From assembly GCF_008386315.1 (NCBI RefSeq), contig NZ_CP043808.1:2108001-2172000 (forward strand): a stretch of DNA of 64,000 bases. The letters run 5' to 3'. Below, piece after piece: positions 1 to 9,603 of the stretch. The stretch's first letter is position 1. Every line of letters starts with the position of its first letter. This stretch comes from Serinicoccus marinus DSM 15273. GTDB lineage: Bacteria; Actinomycetota; Actinomycetes; Actinomycetales; Dermatophilaceae. The notes beneath the pieces were generated by a model. That model did not search any database. It saw only the letters and a list, made by a program, of their open reading frames with translations, and was not told the DNA's origin. Position numbers and translations under genes: made by a program.

Positions 1-500
1 GGGTCGGGCTGCTCCAGGGACTGCCCGTCGACGTCGTCCGGACCGTCCTCGACGAGCGCATCACCCTCGCGCCGGGCGGACCCGAGCTGCTCGCCACGAC
101 GGCGGCGCACGGAGGGTATGCCGCGCTCGTGTCGGGCGGTTTCACCCACTTCACCGAGGTGGTCGCCGCACGGCTCGGCTTCGACGAGCACCGTGCCAAC
201 ACGCTCGAGGTGGCCGACGGGCGGTTGACCGGCCGGGTGGTCCCACCGGTGGTCGGCCAGGACGCCAAGGTCGCCGCGCTGCGCGCGATCACGTCCCGCC
301 TCGGGCTGACCCCCGCCGACGCCGTGGCGGTCGGCGACGGGGCCAACGACCTGCCGATGCTGCAGCTCGCGGGGCTGGGCGTCGCCCTGCACGCCAAGCC
401 GGCGGTGGCCGCGCGCGCCCCGGTCCGGGTCAACCACGGCGACCTCACCGCCCTGCTCTACCTGCAGGGCTACTCCGACGACGAGATCGTCCGCCCCTGA
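1..500 (+). CDS. serB: Phosphoserine phosphatase SerB, C-terminal part (5' end outside window)
   Basis: The open frame enters from the left edge (codons begin at base 3), giving about 165 visible residues. HAD-superfamily phosphatase motifs are present: SGG at visible residues 44-46 (motif II), the motif III lysine near residue 89 (QDAK), and VGDGANDLPML at 110-120 (motif IV, metal-binding aspartates). This arrangement is typical of SerB, which dephosphorylates phosphoserine in the last step of serine biosynthesis. The catalytic DxDxT motif and any N-terminal ACT domain lie upstream of the window. A related HAD phosphatase cannot be fully excluded. A GGTATGCC octamer lies inside the frame at 115. 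Confidence 0.85.
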   Translation, partial: VGLLQGLPVDVVRTVLDERITLAPGGPELLATTAAHGGYAALVSGGFTHFTEVVAARLGFDEHRANTLEVADGRLTGRVVPPVVGQDAKVAALRAITSRLGLTPADAVAVGDGANDLPMLQLAGLGVALHAKPAVAARAPVRVNHGDLTALLYLQGYSDDEIVRP

Positions 501-555
501 GCCTTCTGGACCTTGGTTCGTGGGACCCGCCGCCCAGAAACGTCGGTCCAGAAGA

Positions 556-1272
556 TCAGCGACCGGCCTGGTAGCGCTCCATGAGGTCCGGGCGGCGCTG
601 CGCGGTGCGGGCCAGTCGCTGCTCGTGCCGCCAGGCCGCGATCTGGCCGTGGTGGCCCGACAGCAGGACGTCGGGCACCTCGTGCCCCCGCCAGCTCGCG
701 GGCTTGGTGTAGACGGGATACTCCAGCAGCCCCCCGGTGTGCGACTCCTCGGCCAGCGACGCCTCGTTGCCGACCATGCCGGGCAGCAGCCGGGCGATGG
801 CCTCGGTCATCGCCAGGACGGCGACCTCGCCGCCGTTGAGGACGTAGTCGCCCAGGCTGAGCACCGACAGCGGGTAGCGGGAGGCGAACTCGTCGTAGAC
901 CCGCTCGTCGATGCCCTCGTAGCGGCCGCAGACGAAGACCAGCCAGTCCTCCTGCTCCGCGAGCCGCTCGGCGGTCGCCTGCGTGAAGACCTCACCGCCG
1001 GGGCCCGGGACGACGATCCGCGGCGTCCGCCCGGGGACCGAGGTGCAGATCGCGTCCAGCGCCTCGCCCCACGGCTCGGGCCGCATGACCATCCCGGCGC
1101 CACCGCCGTAGGGCGTGTCGTCGACGGTGCGGTGCCGGTCGTGGGTCCAGTCGCGCAGGTCGTGCACCTGCACCTCGAGCAGTCCCTCGCGCCGCGCCCG
1201 CCCCAGCAGGGAGAGCTCGAGCGGCGCGAGGTAGTCCGGGAAGATCGTGACGACGTCGAGACGCAGCGGCAT
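556..1272 (-). CDS. trmD: tRNA (guanine-N1-)-methyltransferase TrmD
   Basis: This 238-residue protein matches the usual TrmD length. It methylates G37 next to the anticodon of tRNAs reading CCN, CUN and CGG, using S-adenosylmethionine, and so protects reading frame. SPOUT-family signatures are visible: YGGGAGM at 55-61, [11 protein letters not shown] at 115-125 and [11 protein letters not shown] at 139-149 (trefoil-knot cofactor loop). The ATG at 1272 is chosen; it lies inside a GGTATGCC octamer, five bases past the rimM stop. An in-frame GTG three codons upstream is the alternative. It is the last gene of the rpsP-khpA-rimM-trmD operon; no rplS follows within the window. Confidence 0.95.
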   Translation of the reverse strand: MPLRLDVVTIFPDYLAPLELSLLGRARREGLLEVQVHDLRDWTHDRHRTVDDTPYGGGAGMVMRPEPWGEALDAICTSVPGRTPRIVVPGPGGEVFTQATAERLAEQEDWLVFVCGRYEGIDERVYDEFASRYPLSVLSLGDYVLNGGEVAVLAMTEAIARLLPGMVGNEASLAEESHTGGLLEYPVYTKPASWRGHEVPDVLLSGHHGQIAAWRHEQRLARTAQRRPDLMERYQAGR

Positions 1273-1277
1273 ACCTC

Positions 1278-1799
1278 TCACTCCCCCAGCTCGAGCAGAC
1301 CCGGCGGCGGGTCGACGACGACCCGGCGGGCGTCCTCGTCCACCTCGGGCACCAGCTCGTCGACGAAGGGCACGAGCACCTCGCCGCCGGGGGTGATGAC
1401 CTCGAGCAGGTCCTGCACCGGGCGGACGTGCAGCGCGCTCACCTCGCCCAGCGGGCTGCCGTCGGGGAGGACGACGGCGAAGCCCAGCAGGTCGTCCTCG
1501 CGCCAGCCGTCCTCCTCGCCCTCGGCTGCGTCGTCCTCGTCGTCGGTGACGAGCAGCCGGGTGTCCCGCAGCCCCTCGGCCGCGGTCCGGTCGGTATGCC
1601 CCTCGAAGGCGAGCAGGTAGATCCCCTGGTGCTGCCGCACCGAGCGCAGCACCAGCGGCCCGGTCGCGGCCGGCTCGGTGGTGAAGCTCTCCCCCACGAC
1701 GAAACGCCCCTCGGGGTCGTCGGTGTGCACCTGGACGGTGACCTCGCCCCGCAGACCGTGCGGCCTGCCGATCCGAGCGGCGACGAAGGCCTCGGTCAT
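1278..1799 (-). CDS. rimM: Ribosome maturation factor RimM
   Basis: The 173-residue protein has the two-part RimM layout: an N-terminal barrel with [12 protein letters not shown] at residues 9-20, and a PRC-barrel from about residue 100 (DDLLGF...PLGEV). RimM binds protein S19 and helps mature the head of the 30S subunit. The middle has an acidic insert rich in D and E near residues 85-100. The stop nearly touches the trmD start, and the gene lies between khpA and trmD in the classic order. The 107-bp spacer to khpA is G+C-rich and shows no clear terminator. Confidence 0.95.
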   Translation of the reverse strand: MTEAFVAARIGRPHGLRGEVTVQVHTDDPEGRFVVGESFTTEPAATGPLVLRSVRQHQGIYLLAFEGHTDRTAAEGLRDTRLLVTDDEDDAAEGEEDGWREDDLLGFAVVLPDGSPLGEVSALHVRPVQDLLEVITPGGEVLVPFVDELVPEVDEDARRVVVDPPPGLLELGE

Positions 1800-1906
1800 G
1801 GTGCTCCTGTCGGGTGTGCCGTCCTCCGGGACGGGCTGCGGGTGGGACGCGTGCGGCCCGCCCCGGCGGTGGTGCCGGGACGGGCCGTCAAGCGGGACGC
1901 CTCGCG

Positions 1907-2149
1907 TCAGCGGGTGCGGTCGGTGTCGACGATGTCGACCCGGACCTTGTCCCCGCCGGCGAGCGCGCCGACCACGGTGCGCAGCGCGCTCGCGGTCCGG
2001 CCCCGCCGACCGATGACGCGGCCGAGGTCGTCAGGGTGGACCCGGACCTCGAGGACCTCACCGTGGCGGGCGTTCTTGGTCCGCACGGCGACGTCACCGT
2101 CGTGGTCGACGATGCCCTTGACCAGGTGCTCCAGGGCTTCCTCGAGCAC
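1907..2149 (-). CDS. khpA: KH-domain RNA-binding protein KhpA (YlqC/DUF2109-like)
   Basis: An 80-residue single KH domain with the GxxG loop as GRRG at residues 47-50 (context LGRVIGRRGRTA). Proteins of this family bind RNA, in some bacteria as a partner of KhpB, and sit between rpsP and rimM in many Gram-positive genomes, as here. The start follows the rpsP stop by two bases, which implies translational coupling. Family and position agree; the RNA targets in this organism are unknown. Confidence 0.9.
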   Translation of the reverse strand: MLEEALEHLVKGIVDHDGDVAVRTKNARHGEVLEVRVHPDDLGRVIGRRGRTASALRTVVGALAGGDKVRVDIVDTDRTR

Positions 2150-2151
2150 GC

Positions 2152-2736
2152 TCAGGCCTCGTCGGTCTTCGCGTCGCCCTCGGAGCCGGTGGCGGAGTCC
2201 TCGGTGGCACCCTCGCCGGTGCTGGCCGCGGCCGAGCCCTCGGTGTCGGCGGGCGGGGCGGTCTCCTCGGCGGGGGCCTCGGTCGCGGCCTCCTCGGCCT
2301 TCTCGTCGCCCGTCGCTGCGGCCGGGGCCTCGGTCTTCTCCGCCTTGTCGGCCTTCTTGCGCTTCTGCGTGGTGGCGCCCGAGGTGTCCTCGCCGTCGGC
2401 GGCGGCGAGCGCGGCCTCGTAGAGGGCCTTCTTGTCGGCCTTGGGCTCGCGGGTCCTCAGCGTGCCCTCGGCACCGTCCTCACCCTTGTACTTCTGCCAG
2501 TCACCGGTGACCTTGAGCAGCGCGGCGACCTGCTCGGTCGGCTGCGCACCGACGCCGAGCCAGTACTGCGCCCGCTCGGAGTCGATGTCGATGAGCGAGG
2601 GCTCCTCGGTCGGGTGGTACTTGCCGATCTCCTCGATCGCCCGGCCGTCGCGCTTGGTGCGCGAGTCCATGACGACGACGCGGTAGTACGGTGCACGGAT
2701 CTTGCCCATGCGCTTCAGGCGAATCTTGACAGCCAC
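2152..2736 (-). CDS. rpsP: 30S ribosomal protein bS16 with long acidic tail
   Basis: Residues 1-85 carry the S16 fold (start [12 protein letters not shown], then [12 protein letters not shown] and the IGKYHP turn). S16 is a primary 30S assembly protein. The remaining ~105 residues form an Ala/Glu/Thr-rich, low-complexity extension ([12 protein letters not shown] and similar), which makes the protein 194 residues against about 80-90 in model bacteria. Long acidic S16 tails are known in Actinobacteria; their function is unclear. First gene of the operon with khpA, rimM and trmD. The upstream 130 bp shared with the end of the RamB-like gene should hold its promoter, but no convincing -35/-10 pair was identified. 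Confidence 0.95.
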   Translation of the reverse strand: MAVKIRLKRMGKIRAPYYRVVVMDSRTKRDGRAIEEIGKYHPTEEPSLIDIDSERAQYWLGVGAQPTEQVAALLKVTGDWQKYKGEDGAEGTLRTREPKADKKALYEAALAAADGEDTSGATTQKRKKADKAEKTEAPAAATGDEKAEEAATEAPAEETAPPADTEGSAAASTGEGATEDSATGSEGDAKTDEA

Positions 2737-2869
2737 GTGTGCGGTGTCTCCTCAGTCTTGTCTGTGGTGGGCTACCCGGCGTCCGCGTGGGGAAGAACAC
2801 GCACGGCGCCGCGGTGGCGATGGACACATCCGGGCACGGTGAGAGGGCCGACCGCAGATGGGTACGGCC

Positions 2870-4429
2870 TCATTGTGCCACATCGGCACGCTCCCCCTGC
2901 TCCGGCGCGGCGTCGGTCGCCTCCCCGTCCTCGCCCTCGGGGGCGTGCCCCGCCACGAAGCGCAGCACCTCGGTCTCGTCGACCCCCGGGAAGACGCCCG
3001 GCGGCATGACGGCGAGCAGGTGCGAGTGCGCCCGGGCGCTGGGCCAGACCTGTCCGTCCCAGGCACGGGCCAGCCCGGCCGGGGGTCGGGTGCAGCACCG
3101 GGGGTCGGGGCACCGGGAGACCCGTCGCTGCGTGGTGTCCCGCCCGCGCATCCAGCGCACCTGGTCGAAGGGCACCCCGAGGCTGATCGAGAAGAGCCCG
3201 GCCGAGGTCGGTTCGGCGACCGCGGTGCACCAGTAGGTCCCGCGACCGGTGTCGGTGTACTGGTGGTAGACCGAGCCACGGGGCTGGTCGAAGACGACCC
3301 GGGCGGTCCAGGACCGGCAGACCCGCGCGCCCTCGATCGCTCCCGAGGCGTCCATGGGGAAGCGCACGCCGTCGTTCTCGTAGGCCTTGTAGATGACGCC
3401 GTCGGCGCTGGTCCGCATGAAGTGGACCTGGAGGTCGAGGTGCTCGGTCGCGAGGTTGCAGAACCGGTGGGCGGCCGTCTCGTAGGACACGGCGTAGGTG
3501 TCGCGCAGGTCCTCCAGCGCGATGTCGCGCTCGGCCTTGGCCCGGCGCAGCAGCGGCACCGCACTGCTCTCGGGCACGAGGGTGGCCGCCGCGAAGTAGT
3601 TGATCTCGACCCGCTGGGCGAGGAACTCGGCGTAGTCGCGCGGGGGCTGGTGGTCCAGCACGACGTGACCGAGGGCCTGCAGCGCCGCGGCCCGCGGGTC
3701 GTGCCCGCCGCCCTCGGGCAGGTAGATCCGCCGGTGCGCCAGGTCGGTGACGGTCCGGGTCGAGGCCGGCACGTCCGGGACGGCGACGATCTCGAAGCCG
3801 ACGTGGCGCGCGATCCGGTTCACCGCCTCGCGGGACAGCGGGCCCTGGGTATGCCCGACCTGCTCGACGAGCGCCGCGGCGGCGGACTCGATGTCGGCGA
3901 AGTAGTTGCCGGCCTCGCGCATCCGGGCGCGCAGCTCGGCGTTGGCCAGGCGCGCGAACTCCGGGGTCGCCGCCCGCTGCTGCTGCAGCCCGACGACGCT
4001 CTCGTAGAGCCCGACCAGCGCCTCGAGGGCGTCGTCCGGCAGGCCGGGGCCCACCCGCACCGGCGGGATCCCCAGGGTCTGGAAGCCCTCGGCCCGTTGC
4101 GCCCGCTCCCAGCGCACCTCCAGCGCCGCCCGACGGCTCGGCGGCCCGCCGGTGAGCAACGCCGTGAGATCGACGTCGAGGGCGGTCGCGAGCCGGCCGA
4201 GCACGGAGGCACGGGCCTCGCGGCGACCGTTCTCGATGAGCGACAGGGCCGAGGTCGACAGCTCGACGCGGGCGGCCACGTCGGCGAGGGTCAGACCGGC
4301 CTCGCGGCGGTGGTGCCGCACCCGGCGGCCGACCGAGACCGGGTCGGCGGCACCGGAGGACGGACTGTCGGTGCCCTCCAGACGCTCGGAGGGACGGAAC
4401 GGCAGCACCCGACGGTGGGAGGACGGCAT
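2870..4429 (-). CDS. ramB: RamB-like XRE/ImmA-IrrE family regulator of acetate metabolism
   Basis: This 519-residue protein has a cro/XRE helix-turn-helix at about residues 33-90 ([20 protein letters not shown]) followed by an ImmA/IrrE-like region and a C-terminal DUF2083-type domain. The zinc-peptidase HExxH motif is degenerate here (GHVVLDH, 254-260), as in the short-chain-fatty-acyl regulator family that includes corynebacterial RamB. RamB represses or tunes aceA and aceB according to carbon source. The gene is divergent from aceA with a 116-bp gap, which supports that role. The ATG at 4429 lies in a GGTATGCC octamer. Function is inferred from domain order and context; the symbol is provisional. 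Confidence 0.85.
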   Translation of the reverse strand: MPSSHRRVLPFRPSERLEGTDSPSSGAADPVSVGRRVRHHRREAGLTLADVAARVELSTSALSLIENGRREARASVLGRLATALDVDLTALLTGGPPSRRAALEVRWERAQRAEGFQTLGIPPVRVGPGLPDDALEALVGLYESVVGLQQQRAATPEFARLANAELRARMREAGNYFADIESAAAALVEQVGHTQGPLSREAVNRIARHVGFEIVAVPDVPASTRTVTDLAHRRIYLPEGGGHDPRAAALQALGHVVLDHQPPRDYAEFLAQRVEINYFAAATLVPESSAVPLLRRAKAERDIALEDLRDTYAVSYETAAHRFCNLATEHLDLQVHFMRTSADGVIYKAYENDGVRFPMDASGAIEGARVCRSWTARVVFDQPRGSVYHQYTDTGRGTYWCTAVAEPTSAGLFSISLGVPFDQVRWMRGRDTTQRRVSRCPDPRCCTRPPAGLARAWDGQVWPSARAHSHLLAVMPPGVFPGVDETEVLRFVAGHAPEGEDGEATDAAPEQGERADVAQ

Positions 4430-4545
4430 ACCTCCACCTTAGCGAAACTTCGGCGATTCTTGACACCGCGGAACCAGCACCGACCCCCGATCCGCCCCTC
4501 AGAGTGGTGTCACACACCCCGTCGCCACAGGGAAAGGGCACGACG
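4430..4545. promoter_or_regulatory. Divergent ramB/aceA control region with a candidate RamB site
   Basis: The only spacer between the regulator and aceA. It contains GCGAAACTTCGGCGATT at 4442-4458, which resembles the AAACTTTGC-type core bound by RamB in corynebacteria, and a consensus-like -35 hexamer TTGACA at 4460-4465 facing aceA without an obvious -10. A purine-rich GGGAAAGGG precedes the aceA ATG. The binding-site call is by resemblance only. Confidence 0.4.
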
Positions 4546-5850
<1,305 letters not shown>

Positions 5851-5904
5851 GCCGCAACCGCACCCACCGCGGTGGCCAGGTGCGGCCACAGCGACCGGAA
5901 CCCA

Positions 5905-5938
5905 CCGCGGTGGCCAGGGATCGCCCTGGCCACCGCGG
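5905..5938 (+). terminator. Strong hairpin between aceA and aceB
   Basis: A perfect 15-bp inverted repeat (arms 5905-5919 and 5924-5938) around an ATCG tetraloop. There is no T-tract, as is common in high-G+C actinobacteria. The arms include the palindrome CCACCGCGGTGG; another copy lies at about 5867 and related sequence at about 7573 and 7603 flanks aceB on its far side. It probably attenuates aceA transcription into aceB or protects the aceA mRNA end. Confidence 0.65.
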
Positions 5939-5962
5939 CCGTCCACCCGAGAGGATGAGGTC

Positions 5963-7570
5963 ATGGAGACCTACCCCGAGGCGCTGCTCGAGGACGAGCA
6001 GCTCGCGACGCTGACCGACCTCGAGCGCGCGCTGCGGGAGTCCCGCGCCGAGCTGCTGCGCGGCCGCAAGGAGCAGTCGCGGGGCGTGCGCGCCGGGACC
6101 GAGCTGCACACCCGCTCCGAGACCGCGCAGCTGCGCGCCGACGACGCCTGGCAGGTGGCGCCGCCACCGGCGGACCTGACCCACCGCCGTGTCGAGCTCG
6201 CGACCGCGGCCACCGCGGAGCAGGCCAAGGGCGCGCTCGCCTCCGGCGCCGACGTCTGGGTGGCCGACCTGGAGGACATGCTGGTGCCCACCTCGCGCCG
6301 GCTGGTGGCCGCCCAGGAGGTCATCCTCGAGGTGGCGGGGACCCGCACCGGTGACCCGGACCCCGGTGTGCCCACGCTCATGGTCCGGCCGCGTGGGCTG
6401 CACCTCGACGAGGCCCACCTGGAGGTGGACGGGCAGTCCGCGGCGGCCTCGCTCGTCGACACCGTCACCTTCCTCGCCCGCTGCGCGAGGCTGCTGCTCG
6501 AGCGGGGCACCGGCCCTTACCTCTACCTGCCCAAGGTCGAGTCGGCCGCCGAGGCGCAGTGGTGGGACCGGATGCTCACCGCCGCCGAGGAGGCGCTCGG
6601 CCTGCCCACCGGATGCACCCGGGTCAGCGTGCTCGTCGAGACGGTGCAGGCGGCCTACGAGCTGGACGAGATCGTCCACGCGCTGCGGGAGCGGGTCACC
6701 GGGCTGGCCGCCGGACGCTGGGACTACGTCTTCTCCCACCTGCGGACCTACGGGGACCGGCCGGACCACGTGCTGCCGGACCGGGACGCGTTCACCATGA
6801 ACACCCGGTTCCTACGGACCTACACCGACCTCATCGTGCGCACCTGCCACCGGCGGGGCGTCCAGGCCATCGGTGGACCGATCGCGCTCGCCGCCAGCGG
6901 CCCCTTCGACGACTCGGCCGCGATGACCCACGCGCGGGTGCACCGCGACAAGGCCCGCGAGGCCAAGCAGGGCTTCGACGGCGCATGGGTGCTGCACCCC
7001 GCTCTCGTGCCGGTCGCCCGGCAGCCCTTCGAGGAGCGCGACCGGCGGCGGGGCGAGCGGCAGGCTCCGGCCGAGGACGCACCCTCGCCCGGCCGGGCGT
7101 CCGACGCGGCTCCGGATGCCGAGGCGCTGCGTGACGTCAGCGCGATCCCCGGCGCGTCGACCCTGACCGGGGTGCGCACGGCGATGCGCTCGTCGCTGAC
7201 CTATCTCACCGGGTGGCTGGCCGGGGAGGGCACCGCCACGCTCGCCGGTCACGTCGAGGACTTCGGCACCGTCGAGCTGGCCCGCATGCAGCTGTGGCAG
7301 TGGCTCTCGCACGGCACCCGGCTGGCCGAGGGTCCGACGATGTCGACGCTGCTGCTGGACCGGATGCTCGAGGACGAGGTGGCGCTGCTGCGTCGCCGTG
7401 GGGCGCGCGAGGACCTGCTCGGGCACGCCGTGGAGCTGCTCCGGGACTCGGTGGTGGCGACCGAGCCGCCGGCCTTCCTCTCCCAGCGGGCCTACGACGT
7501 CCTGCTCGGCATCGGCGAGCCCGAGGACGAGTCCGCCGACGCGCAGGAGGCCACCTCCGGCGCCGCCTGA
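5963..7570 (+). CDS. aceB: Malate synthase A
   Basis: A 535-residue malate synthase, which condenses glyoxylate with acetyl-CoA to give malate and completes the shunt begun by AceA. Family signatures include VRPRGLHLDE, LYLPKVES and VLVETVQAAYELDEI, then SHLRTYGDRPD and MTHARVHRDKAREA, matching the class A form rather than the longer GlcB. The start chosen is the ATG at 5963 after GAGGATGAGG; the longer upstream frame overlaps aceA and the hairpin. Residues of about 360-395 are a Pro/Ala/Arg-rich linker not strongly conserved in the family. Confidence 0.95.
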   Translation: METYPEALLEDEQLATLTDLERALRESRAELLRGRKEQSRGVRAGTELHTRSETAQLRADDAWQVAPPPADLTHRRVELATAATAEQAKGALASGADVWVADLEDMLVPTSRRLVAAQEVILEVAGTRTGDPDPGVPTLMVRPRGLHLDEAHLEVDGQSAAASLVDTVTFLARCARLLLERGTGPYLYLPKVESAAEAQWWDRMLTAAEEALGLPTGCTRVSVLVETVQAAYELDEIVHALRERVTGLAAGRWDYVFSHLRTYGDRPDHVLPDRDAFTMNTRFLRTYTDLIVRTCHRRGVQAIGGPIALAASGPFDDSAAMTHARVHRDKAREAKQGFDGAWVLHPALVPVARQPFEERDRRRGERQAPAEDAPSPGRASDAAPDAEALRDVSAIPGASTLTGVRTAMRSSLTYLTGWLAGEGTATLAGHVEDFGTVELARMQLWQWLSHGTRLAEGPTMSTLLLDRMLEDEVALLRRRGAREDLLGHAVELLRDSVVATEPPAFLSQRAYDVLLGIGEPEDESADAQEATSGAA

Positions 7571-7655
7571 CCGCGGTGGGGGGGTGGTGCCGGGACGACC
7601 CCCGGCCACCGCGGTGCGGATGTGCAGCCAGGACGACACCCAGCCACCCGGTCGG

Positions 7656-8759
7656 TCAGCCGGAGACCCCCGACCGGGGGTGCCGGTGCCCGCGCAGGAC
7701 GACGTGCTCCGGATGGGCCAGGACCCTGACGTCCGCGCGCGGGTCCTCGCGGTAGACGACGAGGTCGGCCGACTCACCCTCGGCGATGCCGGGGCGCCCC
7801 AGCCACTCGCGGGCCGACCAGGTGGCCGCCCCGAGCGCCTCGGTCGCACTCATCCCGGCCCGGGTCAGCGCCTCCACCTCCTGGGCGACGAGCCCGTGCG
7901 GCAGCTGCCCACCCGCGTCGGTCCCGGCATACACCGGTATGCCCGCCTCGTGCGCCTTGGCGACCGTCTCGTGTCGCCGGGCGTAGAGGTCCATCATGTG
8001 GTCGGCGTAGGTCGGGAACTTGCCGCGCCCGGCGTCGGCGAAGCCCGGGAAGTTGTCGATGTTGACCAGGGTCGGCACGATCGCGATGCCCTGGGCGGCG
8101 AAGGTGTCGATGGTGTCGTCGACCAGCCCGGTGGCGTGCTCGATGCAGTCGGTCCCGGCGGCGGCGAAGTCGACCAGCGACTGCTCCCCGAAGCAGTGCG
8201 CGGTGACCCGTGCCCCCTCCTCGTGCGCGGCGGCGATGGCCTCGGTGAGCACGTCGACCGGCCAGCAGGTCCCCAGGTCACCGGTCTCCCGGTCGATCCA
8301 GTCGCCCACGAGCTTGACCCACCCGTCACCGGCGCGCGCCTCCTGGCGCACGTAGGCCACGAGGTCCTCGGGCTCGATCTCCCAGGCGAAGTTGCGGATG
8401 TAGCGCCGGGTGCGGGCGATGTGCCGGCCCGCGCGGATCAGCCGCGGCAGGTCCTCCCGGTCCTGCACCCACCGCGTGTCGGCCGGGCTGCCCGCGTCGC
8501 GCAGCAGCAGCGCGCCCGCGTCCCGCTCGGCCAGCGCGTGCTCCTCGGCCCGGGCGTCGTCCACCGCACCCTGGGCCTCGAGGCCGACGTGGCAGTGCGC
8601 GTCCACCAGCCCGGGGAGGGCATACCCCCGGATCGTCTCGACCTCGCCACCCGTCGGGGCGCTGAGGCTGACCCGGCCGTCGACCACCCAGATCTCGTCG
8701 TGCACCTCCTCGGGACCGACCAGGATCTGACCCGTGACGTGGAGCACCGGTGCGCTCAT
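7656..8759 (-). CDS. Amidohydrolase family protein
   Basis: A 367-residue metal-dependent hydrolase of the amidohydrolase superfamily (imidazolonepropionase/prolidase-like branch). Metal-binding features are visible: DAHCH at 53-57, a candidate bridging lysine at 149 (WVKL), TAHCFGE around His188, IEHAT around His208 and GTDAGG with Asp281. The ends carry the small beta-sandwich typical of the family (residues 1-50 and about 330-367). No signal peptide is seen, so it is likely cytoplasmic. Substrate cannot be assigned. It is convergent with aceB, with an 85-bp gap, and divergent from the next gene. Confidence 0.85.
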   Translation of the reverse strand: MSAPVLHVTGQILVGPEEVHDEIWVVDGRVSLSAPTGGEVETIRGYALPGLVDAHCHVGLEAQGAVDDARAEEHALAERDAGALLLRDAGSPADTRWVQDREDLPRLIRAGRHIARTRRYIRNFAWEIEPEDLVAYVRQEARAGDGWVKLVGDWIDRETGDLGTCWPVDVLTEAIAAAHEEGARVTAHCFGEQSLVDFAAAGTDCIEHATGLVDDTIDTFAAQGIAIVPTLVNIDNFPGFADAGRGKFPTYADHMMDLYARRHETVAKAHEAGIPVYAGTDAGGQLPHGLVAQEVEALTRAGMSATEALGAATWSAREWLGRPGIAEGESADLVVYREDPRADVRVLAHPEHVVLRGHRHPRSGVSG

Positions 8760-8845
8760 CGCTCGCCTCGCCTTCTTCGCCGTGGATCCTCACCGTAGCG
8801 TCGAGCAGTGCGGCCGTAGACTCCCCCTTCGTGTCCGACCCCGGT

Positions 8846-9511
8846 ATGCCCACCCGCGAGCCGCTGCGTGTCCCGCGCGTCGACCTCGGCGCGATGCTGC
8901 GGGCGGCCGCCGACGGTCGGTTCCCAGAACCGGACGGCGGCTTCTCGCGCACCGCACCGTGGCGGGACGGGGTCGAGGGCGCGATCGCCTTCACCGGCCA
9001 CGCCGTCATGGCCGTGACCGAGGACGTCACCGACGGCGAGCTCGCGGCCCTGGGTGTCCACGGCTTCGGCGGGGCGCACGACCCGCGGATCGCGACCACG
9101 CTCGCGGGTGAGGGCCCGATCGGGGTCCTCGACGCGCTGCTCGTGGGGCGCGGGACAGGGACCGGTGGGCCGCTGGTCCCCCGCCCCGACCTCGCCGGCA
9201 CCGACCGCGCCGCGCACGCCGGCGAGTGGCGGACCGAGATCGACGTCTACGGCCTGCCCGACCGCGGCGTCAGCTCGCTGGCGACGCTCTCCCGCGGGAT
9301 CGGCGGCCTGCCGGAGGTCGGCATCCAGGCCGCGGACGGCCACGCCGCCACCCTGCTCGACGGCATCCTGGCGCGCCGCCCGGCCGGTGAGGTGGTCCTG
9401 GCCTCGGTGACCCCGGGCAACGCCCGGTCGCTGCGTTTCTTCCTGCGGGCGGGCTTCGTGCCGGTCGCCAGCGAGCAGCTCTGGAAGCCGCGGAGGCCGG
9501 CCGGGCGCTGA
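8846..9511 (+). CDS. GNAT-like N-acetyltransferase domain protein
   Basis: A 221-residue protein whose last ~45 residues resemble the acetyl-CoA-binding end of GNAT acetyltransferases (VTPGNARSLRFFLRAGFVPV, matching the usual N-A-S-L-R-x-x-x-x-x-G-F pattern). The first ~170 residues are not recognised beyond a general alpha/beta composition, with HGFGGAHDPR and a GTGTGGPLVPRPD stretch. The ATG at 8846 lies inside a GGTATGCC octamer; a GTG at 8831 is an alternative. Divergent from the amidohydrolase. It is the last typical high-G+C gene before the low-G+C insertion at 9.5 kb. Confidence 0.6.
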   Translation: MPTREPLRVPRVDLGAMLRAAADGRFPEPDGGFSRTAPWRDGVEGAIAFTGHAVMAVTEDVTDGELAALGVHGFGGAHDPRIATTLAGEGPIGVLDALLVGRGTGTGGPLVPRPDLAGTDRAAHAGEWRTEIDVYGLPDRGVSSLATLSRGIGGLPEVGIQAADGHAATLLDGILARRPAGEVVLASVTPGNARSLRFFLRAGFVPVASEQLWKPRRPAGR

Positions 9512-9603
9512 AACCAGTGCGACCTTTGTCCATAGGCTTGAAGGACCCTGAATCAGTCGTGAAGAGAACTAATTCCTGGAACACGACAGAATGCATGACT
9601 TCC

